Source: Marinobacter sp. (lineage in GTDB: Bacteria; Pseudomonadota; Gammaproteobacteria; Pseudomonadales; Oleiphilaceae). Taken from it: DNA of 5,721 nt. The stretch spans positions 1 to 5,721 of the forward strand of contig JAEPMM010000229.1 in the NCBI GenBank assembly GCA_017643965.1, written 5' to 3'. This document shows, piece by piece, positions 1 to 5,677 of this stretch (position 1 is the first letter of the stretch; each line of letters opens with the position of its first letter). The position numbers were made by a program, and so were the translations under genes. The notes below the pieces were generated by a model. The model searched no databases, was not told the origin of the DNA, and was given only the letters and a program-made list of their open reading frames with translations.

Positions 1-122
1 GGGCGGCAGAATTTGGTTTGCCTGCCGCCATCGGAGTGGGCGAGGGCAAATATGAAACCCTTGCCCGCGCATCGGTGTTATCGCTGGACCCGGTGAACAA
101 GCGTATTGAGGTTGTTCGTTAA
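1..122 (+). CDS. C-terminal tail of a PEP-synthase-like enzyme, probable L-glutamine kinase (partial)
   Basis: This is the last 39 codons of a gene that begins before the window; the frame reads from base 3 to TAA at 120-122. The first residues, AAEFGLPAAIGVG, match the segment after the phospho-histidine in the swivelling PEP-utiliser domain of PEP synthase and pyruvate phosphate dikinase, where the usual pattern is H-A-A-hyd-x-A-R-E-hyd-G-I-P-A-hyd-hyd-G. The catalytic His would therefore lie a few residues outside the window. The stop is followed after 1 nt by the ATG of an amidotransferase gene, and then a nucleotidyltransferase. In C. jejuni the matching gene, Cj1418, encodes an L-glutamine kinase that uses ATP to phosphorylate the side-chain amide nitrogen. 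The family assignment rests on a short tail and the specific function on neighbours only. A PEP synthase or another dikinase-like enzyme remains possible. Confidence 0.7.
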   Translation, partial: AAEFGLPAAIGVGEGKYETLARASVLSLDPVNKRIEVVR

Positions 123-123
123 G

Positions 124-771
124 ATGCGTATCGGAATCAGTCAACGTGTAGACGTCATCTCATCCTATGGCGAGCGTCGGGATTGCCTGGATCAACAGTG
201 GTTCCGGTTCCTGGAGCTGCTCGGTTTTGCCCCGGTTCCTGTCCCCAATTCGCTGTCCGATGTGGACGGCTGGCTGACAGCTTTGGGTATCGAGGGACTG
301 ATTCTGTCCGGCGGAAATGACTTGTCGCATCTGCCTGATGCCGGCAACGCCTCACCAGAACGAGACAATACCGAGCGCGCTCTGCTGGAGGCCGCGCGGA
401 AGTACGGCTGGCCAGCGCTCGGGGTCTGCCGGGGAATGCAGATGATGAATGTGTGGTCAGGTGGCCAACTGACGCCCGTTGTCGGGCATACGGCCGTGCG
501 CCACCCTGTGTCGATTGCCACGGGTGCTGAGGCCTGCTTCCGGCCCTATTGTGAGGTGAACAGTTTTCACAACTGGGGTGTTGCGCCGGCGGGCTTGGCG
601 GCCGTCCTGCTCCCGCAGTTAACCAGCCCCGAGGGCGATGTCGAAGCTTTTGTGCACCGCGCCTTGCCCTGGGCTGGCATCATGTGGCATCCCGAGCGGG
701 AAACCCCGTTCTCAGAGTACGATATGCAACTTTTCAACTGGATTTTCAGAGGCACTCCATGCAAACACTGA
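124..771 (+). CDS. Class I glutamine amidotransferase-like hydrolase (peptidase C26 type), probable gamma-glutamyl-CDP-amidate hydrolase, Cj1417-like
   Basis: The 215-residue protein has a complete class I amidotransferase triad: nucleophile Cys102 in the elbow GVCRGMQMMN, His189 and Glu191 in MWHPERE. An oxyanion-type loop, ILSGGNDL, lies at about 60-67, and VNSFHNWGV at 145-153 is probably part of the substrate pocket. There is no synthetase domain, so it should act as a free-standing cytosolic hydrolase on a gamma-glutamyl amide. In C. jejuni, Cj1417 splits CDP-L-glutamine into cytidine diphosphoramidate and glutamate; the flanking kinase tail and nucleotidyltransferase support the same role here. 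I chose ATG 124 because it gives the usual compact start, MRIGISQR, 1 nt after the upstream stop. An in-frame TTG at 106 would add six residues inside the upstream gene. A GAGG at 108-111 is a distant, weak ribosome site, so translational coupling is likely. The alternative is another gamma-glutamyl hydrolase such as a PuuD-like enzyme, which the context makes less likely. Confidence 0.88.
   Translation: MRIGISQRVDVISSYGERRDCLDQQWFRFLELLGFAPVPVPNSLSDVDGWLTALGIEGLILSGGNDLSHLPDAGNASPERDNTERALLEAARKYGWPALGVCRGMQMMNVWSGGQLTPVVGHTAVRHPVSIATGAEACFRPYCEVNSFHNWGVAPAGLAAVLLPQLTSPEGDVEAFVHRALPWAGIMWHPERETPFSEYDMQLFNWIFRGTPCKH
748..752 (+). promoter_or_regulatory. Ribosome binding site deciding the nucleotidyltransferase start
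   Basis: AGAGG lies 6 nt before ATG 759, inside the end of the amidotransferase gene. It supports this start over the in-frame upstream ATG at 684, and indicates that translation can re-initiate independently within the overlap. Confidence 0.6.
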
Positions 772-1541
772 TACTGGCCGCCGGTCAGGGCACCCGACTC
801 CGGCCCTACACCAACGATCGCCCCAAGTGCATGGTGGCACTGGCGGGCAAACCGTTGTTGCATCGTCAGATGGCGGCAATGGAAGCCTGCGGGGTCAAAG
901 CGGGGATAACGGTTATTGGCGGCTATCGCGCAGACGATCTGGATACGCTGGGAGGGGATCTGGTCCTCAACCCCGAGTACGCCACAACCAATATGGTTCG
1001 TACCCTGTTTTGCGCGCGAGACAAGATGAAGCCTGGTGAGGACCTGTTGATCAGTTACGGCGACATCGTCTATGAGCCCTCGGTTCTGCGAGCGGTTCTG
1101 ACATGCGATGAACCGGTCTGCCTGGCAGCGGATCGTGAATGGAAGCGCTTGTGGCAGCTCAGAATGGATGAGCCGCTGAACGATGCAGAGACCTTCATGA
1201 TGGATGACGCAGGATACGTAACGGAGTTGGGCAAAAAACCCCGGGTCTATAGCCAGGTGCAGGCCCAATACATGGGGCTGATCAAGATTCGTGGGGATCA
1301 GGTGCAGGGCTTTCTTGATGTGTTTGACGGTCTTGATCGTGGCGCCAGCTACGATGGTAAGGATTTCGATAACATGTACATGACCAGTTTCATCCAGCAC
1401 CTGATCGATATAGGCTGGCCGGTTAAAGCCTGCCTGGTGAACAACGGCTGGCTGGAAGTAGACACGGCAGACGAACTGGAAGCCTACTCAGCGATGGCGG
1501 AAAAGGGGGAGCTGGATTCCTATTGCGCGTTATCGAATTGA
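759..1541 (+). CDS. Sugar-phosphate-type nucleotidyltransferase, probable CTP:phosphoglutamine cytidylyltransferase, Cj1416-like
   Basis: The 260-residue cytosolic protein has a Rossmann-like nucleotidyltransferase fold. The N-terminal NTP-binding signature is LAAGQGTRLRPYTNDRPKCM (residues 6-25), with Arg13 and Lys23 as the usual catalytic residues. A metal-binding Asp102 lies in SYGDIVY, and a second acidic site, Asp235, in GWLEVDT. The protein ends soon after that site, with no left-handed beta-helix domain, so it lacks the acyltransferase half of GlmU-type enzymes. It resembles LicC/Cj1416-type cytidylyltransferases more than dTDP-glucose enzymes, but that is a judgement by eye. In C. jejuni, Cj1416 couples CTP to L-glutamine phosphate to make CDP-L-glutamine. 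ATG 759 follows AGAGG (748-752) at 6 nt and starts directly on the fold's first strand; a longer frame from 684 would add 25 unrelated residues. The gene overlaps the upstream coding end by 13 nt. An alternative is a choline-phosphate or sugar-phosphate cytidylyltransferase. Confidence 0.87.
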   Translation: MQTLILAAGQGTRLRPYTNDRPKCMVALAGKPLLHRQMAAMEACGVKAGITVIGGYRADDLDTLGGDLVLNPEYATTNMVRTLFCARDKMKPGEDLLISYGDIVYEPSVLRAVLTCDEPVCLAADREWKRLWQLRMDEPLNDAETFMMDDAGYVTELGKKPRVYSQVQAQYMGLIKIRGDQVQGFLDVFDGLDRGASYDGKDFDNMYMTSFIQHLIDIGWPVKACLVNNGWLEVDTADELEAYSAMAEKGELDSYCALSN

Positions 1542-2452
1542 GCTCTCAACTCATACAGTCGGTCAACCAACGGCTGATAACCTGTGAGCATGCTGCGAAT
1601 CTCAGCCGTGTCACCGATGCCGATATTGCGAACGGAATGGTCCGGATTGAACGGCGCTGACGGCAGCTGCGCTGGGGGAAGGCCTAAAAAGTCGCAGACT
1701 CTGCCGGCTTCTTCCTCGTGCCGCTTGACGAAAGACTCAAAGCTGACCGCGAGCATGCCGGTCGTCGTCAGCTGTTCCTGCAGCGCCATCAGGCTTTGCA
1801 TTTTTGCCGCGATGCCTTTCAGTACATAGGCAATGTCGTCTTTTTCACGGTCATCAAAGGCGGGGTCAGATTTCCGCTTGCCGATCTTGCCCTGCCTGAC
1901 CACTTCGGCGAACTGATCGACCGGATCCCGATGAACAACAATCAGCTTGAACGGCGAAAACACCGCCGGCCAGGTACGCTCGTGCTTGCCGACCCAGATC
2001 GGTTGATTCCATACAATGGCACGTTTTTGCCCGGCATACGCCTCGCCCACTGCCTGCATCCACTGGTTCCAGGTGCCGCTGTCGGAGGGCCGAGCGCCGC
2101 TGGCCAGAGCTTTCCGGTAGCGGCTGAGATAGTGAAGTTTCAGGCGATTGTGTTTTACCTGCGATTTAAGCGGAAGGCTGCTCTGGTCTGTATTTCTCGC
2201 CTCTTTGAGTCGGGCGGCCGGCAGCTTTCCCAGAGCGGTCTCGATCCACATGGCTCGGGCCAGCCACTTTGCCCTGGTCACGGAGTCGGCTTCCAGAATA
2301 CTGCCGATCCGACCGCTTCGCTTGAAATCGGTGAATTCGCCCCGCGGCACACAGCAGTCCGGGTGACCTTTCAGGTAATCCACCACGGCACCCGAGCCCG
2401 ACCAATAGATCCCGGCAACAAGAATATTCAGCGGGCGGTTCTCATCAGGCAT
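1520..2452 (-). CDS. Sulfotransferase-like protein, probable glycan-modifying transferase
   Basis: This 310-residue protein has the two hallmarks of PAPS-dependent sulfotransferases. Near the N-terminus a P-loop-like 5'-phosphosulfate site follows a beta strand (NILVAGIYWSGSGAVVDYL, residues 9-27). A 3'-phosphate site, VVHRDPVDQF, is at 172-181, with Arg175 and Asp179 in the expected positions. There is no signal peptide or membrane segment, so it should act in the cytosol. The usual reaction is transfer of sulfate from PAPS to a hydroxyl, here probably on the sugar made by the adjacent glycosyltransferases. The start codon overlaps the upstream glycosyltransferase stop in the string ATGCCTGA, and ribosome-site support is weak, which argues for translational coupling. 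The 3' end overlaps the convergent nucleotidyltransferase gene by 22 bp. The family call is fairly firm, but donor and acceptor are unknown. Because the predicted phosphoramidate donor of the neighbouring pathway would also carry a 3'-phosphate, a phosphoramidate-transfer role is a speculative alternative. Confidence 0.8.
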   Translation of the reverse strand: MPDENRPLNILVAGIYWSGSGAVVDYLKGHPDCCVPRGEFTDFKRSGRIGSILEADSVTRAKWLARAMWIETALGKLPAARLKEARNTDQSSLPLKSQVKHNRLKLHYLSRYRKALASGARPSDSGTWNQWMQAVGEAYAGQKRAIVWNQPIWVGKHERTWPAVFSPFKLIVVHRDPVDQFAEVVRQGKIGKRKSDPAFDDREKDDIAYVLKGIAAKMQSLMALQEQLTTTGMLAVSFESFVKRHEEEAGRVCDFLGLPPAQLPSAPFNPDHSVRNIGIGDTAEIRSMLTGYQPLVDRLYELRAQFDNAQ

Positions 2453-3608
2453 CAGAAGTCTGCTCTTCAGGGGAGTTCAGGAAGGCCGCTACGACAACTT
2501 TGCTGCGAAACGGTGCGAGCCATTCGGATTTGACCTCTACAGGCAGGCGGGGGACCACCGCATTCAGGCCCGCTGACAGGCCCTCGCAGGTACGGGGAGT
2601 CAGGAAGGCTTCGAGTTCGCCCCGGAACACGTCCCGCACCCCGCCGCGACTGTCCACAGAGAGGATGGGCGTGCCGCACGCCAGCGCTTCTGTCAGCACA
2701 ATGCCGAGACCCTCATACTCCGAGGCAAGCACAAACAGGTCGGCCTGCCGCATCCAGGGGTAGGGGTTTTTGCGTTTACCGGCAAACAGAACCCGTTCAG
2801 CTATGCCCAGTGCCTTCGCTTTTTCTTCCAGGTTCTTGCGTAATTCGCCTTCACCGACAATGACCAGTTTGTGGTTGATGCCGGCCGCGGCGAAGGCCTC
2901 CAGTAGCAGCTCGTGGCCTTTCTGGGGCACAAGGCGAGCGACGTTGAGAATGTAAGGCTCATCCGGAATGTCCGGATCGCTGTCTTGTGCCAAAGCGCGA
3001 ATCTGCTCCACCGGACACGGATTGGTAATAACCCGCAGGCTTTTCGGCTTAATATTGCCCTTCCCAAATGCTTCATGGGCTGATTCCAGAACCCCTGAGG
3101 AAACGCAGGCCAGATGTCGGTCATGGAATACCAGTTTCCATTCCAACTTTTTCTGCCACAGCGGGCGGTCATAATGAATGACGTTCTCCAGCACATAGAA
3201 GTTACGATCGTCCCGGAACGACCAGAAATACTTGAACGTGCCGAGACCACGAAACACGATTCTGTCGAAGTGGCCGTATTGCCTCTCCAGTTTCTGGATA
3301 TGGCGCTTCAGCAGCCATCCGCTGAGCCAGCCAACCCACATAAAGTGGGATTTTGGCAGCACAACGCCGAGAACAAGGCGGGATAACAGGAAGACCGGAA
3401 TACCGATGACCGATTTCAGCAAGGCCTGCAGCTGATCGAAGTGATGGAGTTGCACCGCGTCCTGGGCAGGCTGCAGGTCATTGGGTTGATTGCGGCAAGC
3501 CAATAGGTGGCTTTCGTGGCCTTCTTCGGCAAAGGCGTCCGCGAGATTAACGGCGACCCGCTCCATGCCCCCCATTTTCAGACTGTGAATGACGACCAGG
3601 GTTCTCAT
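2445..3608 (-). CDS. GT4-family glycosyltransferase (GT-B fold)
   Basis: The 387-residue protein has the standard two-domain GT4 layout. The N-terminal acceptor domain begins MRTLVVIHSLKMGGMERV, with the glycine-rich GGMER loop at 13-17. The C-terminal donor domain begins about residue 219 with ILNVARLVPQKG, where Arg225 and Lys230 should bind the donor diphosphate. It continues through LVIVGEGE (248-255) to the EX7E motif formed by Glu299 and Glu307 (EGLGIVLTE). Residues 64-104 are hydrophobic (for example IGIPVFLLSRLVLGVVL) and probably give peripheral membrane contact at the lipid-linked acceptor. Members use nucleotide-sugar donors and act in the cytosol on growing glycans. Its ATG overlaps the upstream GT2 stop as ATGA, and its stop overlaps the sulfotransferase-like start by 8 nt. 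The specific sugar and linkage cannot be read from the sequence. Confidence 0.92.
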   Translation of the reverse strand: MRTLVVIHSLKMGGMERVAVNLADAFAEEGHESHLLACRNQPNDLQPAQDAVQLHHFDQLQALLKSVIGIPVFLLSRLVLGVVLPKSHFMWVGWLSGWLLKRHIQKLERQYGHFDRIVFRGLGTFKYFWSFRDDRNFYVLENVIHYDRPLWQKKLEWKLVFHDRHLACVSSGVLESAHEAFGKGNIKPKSLRVITNPCPVEQIRALAQDSDPDIPDEPYILNVARLVPQKGHELLLEAFAAAGINHKLVIVGEGELRKNLEEKAKALGIAERVLFAGKRKNPYPWMRQADLFVLASEYEGLGIVLTEALACGTPILSVDSRGGVRDVFRGELEAFLTPRTCEGLSAGLNAVVPRLPVEVKSEWLAPFRSKVVVAAFLNSPEEQTSDA

Positions 3609-4435
3609 GCAGTGGGTTTCTTCTCGATTCCGTTCTCCGCCCAGAAGGTCCGGTTGTTTTTCACCGCCTTGCGAATGGCGCGGTTTTTTGCCCAGATTTC
3701 CGGCTTGGAATAGCCGCGGGCGTGATCAAGGTGCAGGCACACGGTGCTGTAGCGGATCTGCTTTGATTTGTGGCCGTAGTTCCACAGCCGCTCGCCCAGC
3801 TCCCGGTCCAGTCCGCCGTACTGCATGTCTTCGTTAAAGCCGTTTACGGCGACCAGATCTTTGGTCCAGGTGGAGCTGTTCATGCCGTTCCAGCTCGATG
3901 CGGCCGGGGTGACTGCGTTCAGAAGTCTCTTTTTCAGGTCGGAGCGGGACAGTTTCCACAGCTTGTGGTTCTTCGGCTGCCCTTTGCTGACGAGCCAGTT
4001 AGCATCGAAAATAGCACCGCTGCGAATATCATCGTCAGAAATGGCTTCAGACACAGGCATGGTGAGTTTGATGTAGCCGCCTGACAGGAAGTACCCGTGT
4101 TCAGCCAGACGCTGATGCGTGGCGATGAAGTCCGGTTCCGGTATGCAGTCGCCGTCCGTAAAGATCAGGTAATCGCAATCGGTTTCACGAATGGCCTTGT
4201 TGAGAATCTGGCATTTGCGAAAACCATCGTCCTCGTGCCACACATGGTCGATGGTCAGAATACCGCGCTCGCGGAAGCCCTCAATCAGGGTGCGGGTTTC
4301 ATCGGTAGAGCCATCATCGGCCACGATCACCCGGAAGTCTTTCTGACTCTGGTTTTCATAGCCCGTCAGCACTTTGCTCAGCCATAACGGGGAATTGTAG
4401 GTGGTGATGACCACACCAATGCGTTCTGGGGACAT
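3605..4435 (-). CDS. GT2-family glycosyltransferase (GT-A fold)
   Basis: The 276-residue protein opens with a typical GT2 strand, GVVITTYNSP (7-16), followed by the nucleotide-binding ADDGSTDET (39-47). The segment HEDDGFRKCQILNKAI (67-82) and the metal-binding D-x-D at Asp94-Gly-Asp96 (FTDGDCIP) complete the donor half. The acceptor half has NGFNEDMQYGGLDRELGERL (198-217), which resembles the galactosyltransferase-type C-terminal block seen in polysaccharide and chondroitin-type transferases; Asp210 and Glu212 are candidate catalytic or metal residues. There are no membrane helices, so it is a cytosolic enzyme probably extending a lipid-linked oligosaccharide. It is the first gene of a coupled unit with the GT4 and sulfotransferase-like genes (ATGA overlap with the next gene). 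No clear Shine-Dalgarno precedes ATG 4435. Donor sugar and linkage are not determinable here. Confidence 0.92.
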   Translation of the reverse strand: MSPERIGVVITTYNSPLWLSKVLTGYENQSQKDFRVIVADDGSTDETRTLIEGFRERGILTIDHVWHEDDGFRKCQILNKAIRETDCDYLIFTDGDCIPEPDFIATHQRLAEHGYFLSGGYIKLTMPVSEAISDDDIRSGAIFDANWLVSKGQPKNHKLWKLSRSDLKKRLLNAVTPAASSWNGMNSSTWTKDLVAVNGFNEDMQYGGLDRELGERLWNYGHKSKQIRYSTVCLHLDHARGYSKPEIWAKNRAIRKAVKNNRTFWAENGIEKKPTA

Positions 4436-4497
4436 GAATCCGGCCCGGCCTTTTATCAGGAAAAACAGACAGTCGCTGTGATTGTCGCGGTATGCGG

Positions 4498-4503
4498 ATT
4501 ATA
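4498..4503 (-). promoter_or_regulatory. Candidate -10 box of a promoter for the GT2-GT4-sulfotransferase unit
   Basis: The - strand reads a perfect TATAAT here, inside the only sizeable intergenic gap. Transcription would start near 4491, giving a leader of about 56 nt before the GT2 ATG at 4435. The sequence 16-18 nt upstream (around GTGCCC) is a poor -35 box and there is no TGn extension, so an activator may be needed, or the match may be by chance. The box lies on the correct side of the gene start. Confidence 0.4.
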
Positions 4504-4552
4504 CAGTTTTAGACGCCCGCGGGCACCAGCTGCGAAGCCTGTGAATACCGCA

Positions 4553-4565
4553 GCACCCGGGGTGC
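4553..4565. repeat. Short GC-rich inverted repeat just after a glycosyltransferase stop
   Basis: GCACC, CGG, GGTGC reads as a 5-bp stem with a 3-nt centre, or a 6-bp stem around one base. It lies 1 nt beyond the stop codon (4567-4569) of the - strand glycosyltransferase. A second copy of one arm, GGCACC at 4522-4527, could pair with GGTGCC at 4561-4566 across a 33-nt loop. No T-run follows on the - strand, so it is not a standard intrinsic terminator. It could be an operator, a weak pause or chance. Confidence 0.3.
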
Positions 4566-4566
4566 C

Positions 4567-5670
4567 TCAGCGCTGGCTGAAGGCAGCCGGTCGAATCGCT
4601 CCGGGAATCCGGGAACCGGAGGTATGAACTTCCTGATAAACCTGCAGCGTTCGCGCCGCATGGTCACTTGGTGAAAAGTGCGTTTCCAGCCGGCGTCTGG
4701 CGGTTTGCCCAAGCTTTGCACGCAGGCCAGGAGACTCGCACAGTGTGAGCAGCGCATTGGCCATCGACTCCGGCGAAGCGGGTGGCACCAACAGGCCGGA
4801 TCGCCCGTGTTCAATCAGATCGGTATTGCCCGGTATACGGGTGGCAATGATCGGTACAGAGGCGGCCATGGCTTCCTTTACCGAGCGCGGCAGTCCTTCC
4901 CGTAGTGACGGCTGAATGTAGATGTCAGCAGACCTTAACAAGCTTGCTGCACCGGGTTTCTGACCCAGCAAGTGAATACGCTGCGCGGCGGCACCCTCGG
5001 CAACCAGCGTCGGTATGTGATCATCATAGGCGCCCGCGATGACCAGTGAACACTCCGGGTGGTTGGCAATATGAAAGGCGCGGATCAGTGAGTCCAGCCC
5101 TTTGTACGGTCGGTTCCGGGCATTGCCGATAAATACCGCGGTCAGTCGCGTTCGCGAGGGTGATTGAACCTGGGTCACACTGAATTCCAACCAGTCGCGA
5201 TCGAAACCTTTAGGATTGAGGACCAGCTTTTGGGGGTCAATAAACTTTGCCAGGTAATCATGCACGGAACTGCTGACACAGAAGATCTTGCGCACCCGCG
5301 GGTTCAGGATGCCAAGCCAGTAGGTAGGGTCCAGGCGGCGAATGCGCGAGAGGGTACCGCGATAACCGATCACCCGAGTTCGGGTGAACAGCGTGGCAAA
5401 CAGTGCATTGGAGAGCGAGGCAGAGTCCGTTGCGTGAATGATCGAGATATTCAACGCCCTGATGAGCCCGCGCATCTGGGCAATCAGCCTGGGTTGCAAT
5501 TTGCCCTTGATCGTGGCCGATTCGATAAACAGGCCTTTAGCCGCAAGCTGTTGGTGGCCGAGAGAATTTTTTGCGGCCAGCACCAGCATGAATACGCCTT
5601 TCTCATGCAGCCGCAGAACGAGATCCAGTTCGGCCGCATCAAGATGGGGTTTGGAGAAAAGTACACGCAT
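4567..5670 (-). CDS. GT4-family glycosyltransferase (GT-B fold), second copy type
   Basis: The 367-residue protein has a clear GT4 donor domain: AVFIGNARNRPYKGLDSLIR (178-197) with Lys190 as the likely diphosphate ligand, LVIAGAYDD (209-217), and the EX7E motif Glu258 to Glu266 (EGLPRSVKE). RIPGNTDLIEHGRSGLLVP (278-296) is a classic GT4 block. The N-terminal half is less usual: it starts MRVLFSKPHLDAAELDLVLR and lacks the glycine-rich GG loop, although IIHATDSASLSNALFA (77-92) is the expected second part of the acceptor fold. The protein should be cytosolic or loosely membrane-bound and act on a lipid-linked glycan. The ATG at 5670 has no strong ribosome site; a possible upstream stop lies 7 nt before it, so coupling to a preceding gene is possible. 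A 131-bp gap with a possible promoter separates it from the next genes, so it may belong to a different transcript. The sugar specificity is unknown. Confidence 0.9.
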   Translation of the reverse strand: MRVLFSKPHLDAAELDLVLRLHEKGVFMLVLAAKNSLGHQQLAAKGLFIESATIKGKLQPRLIAQMRGLIRALNISIIHATDSASLSNALFATLFTRTRVIGYRGTLSRIRRLDPTYWLGILNPRVRKIFCVSSSVHDYLAKFIDPQKLVLNPKGFDRDWLEFSVTQVQSPSRTRLTAVFIGNARNRPYKGLDSLIRAFHIANHPECSLVIAGAYDDHIPTLVAEGAAAQRIHLLGQKPGAASLLRSADIYIQPSLREGLPRSVKEAMAASVPIIATRIPGNTDLIEHGRSGLLVPPASPESMANALLTLCESPGLRAKLGQTARRRLETHFSPSDHAARTLQVYQEVHTSGSRIPGAIRPAAFSQR

Positions 5671-5677
5671 GGCACAG

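Larger units (their letters stand above)
4436..4566. other. 131-bp intergenic gap between two - strand glycosyltransferase genes
   Basis: This is the longest non-coding stretch. It contains the TATAAT-like box (4498-4503) and the inverted repeat (4553-4565). It also holds two small palindromic strings: GCCCGCGGGC at 4515-4524, and GGCCGGGCC read on the - strand at 4442-4450, just before the GT2 start. I see no small ORF or RNA gene in it. Confidence 0.6.

Noticed and set aside
106..123. TTG at 106 as the amidotransferase start
   Set aside because: It would place the start inside the previous gene and add six residues before the compact MRIGISQR start. ATG 124, just after the upstream stop, fits better.
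684..758. Upstream ATG at 684 as the nucleotidyltransferase start
   Set aside because: The 25 extra residues are encoded over the catalytic His/Glu region of the amidotransferase and do not resemble the family N-terminus. ATG 759 has a good AGAGG site and starts at the first strand of the fold.
567..1400. 277-codon open frame on the - strand opposite the amidotransferase and nucleotidyltransferase genes
   Set aside because: It lies across two genes with clear catalytic motifs on the + strand. Its own translation is rich in His, Cys and Gln without any recognisable domain, as expected of a mirror frame in GC-rich DNA.
1538..1549. TTGAG-CT-CTCAA inverted repeat at the convergent gene ends, as a bidirectional terminator
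   Set aside because: The loop is only 2 nt, the stem cannot be extended, and there is no U-tract on either strand.
1718..2533. 271-codon open frame on the + strand opposite the sulfotransferase-like gene
   Set aside because: The translation shows no motif or fold signature, and it overlaps a gene with clear sulfotransferase motifs and the ATGCCTGA coupling site. It is an antisense shadow.
4507..4566. Intrinsic terminator for the 4567-5670 glycosyltransferase
   Set aside because: GC-rich arms exist, but the pairing is either very short or has a 33-nt loop, and the - strand continues into AAAA, not a T-run.
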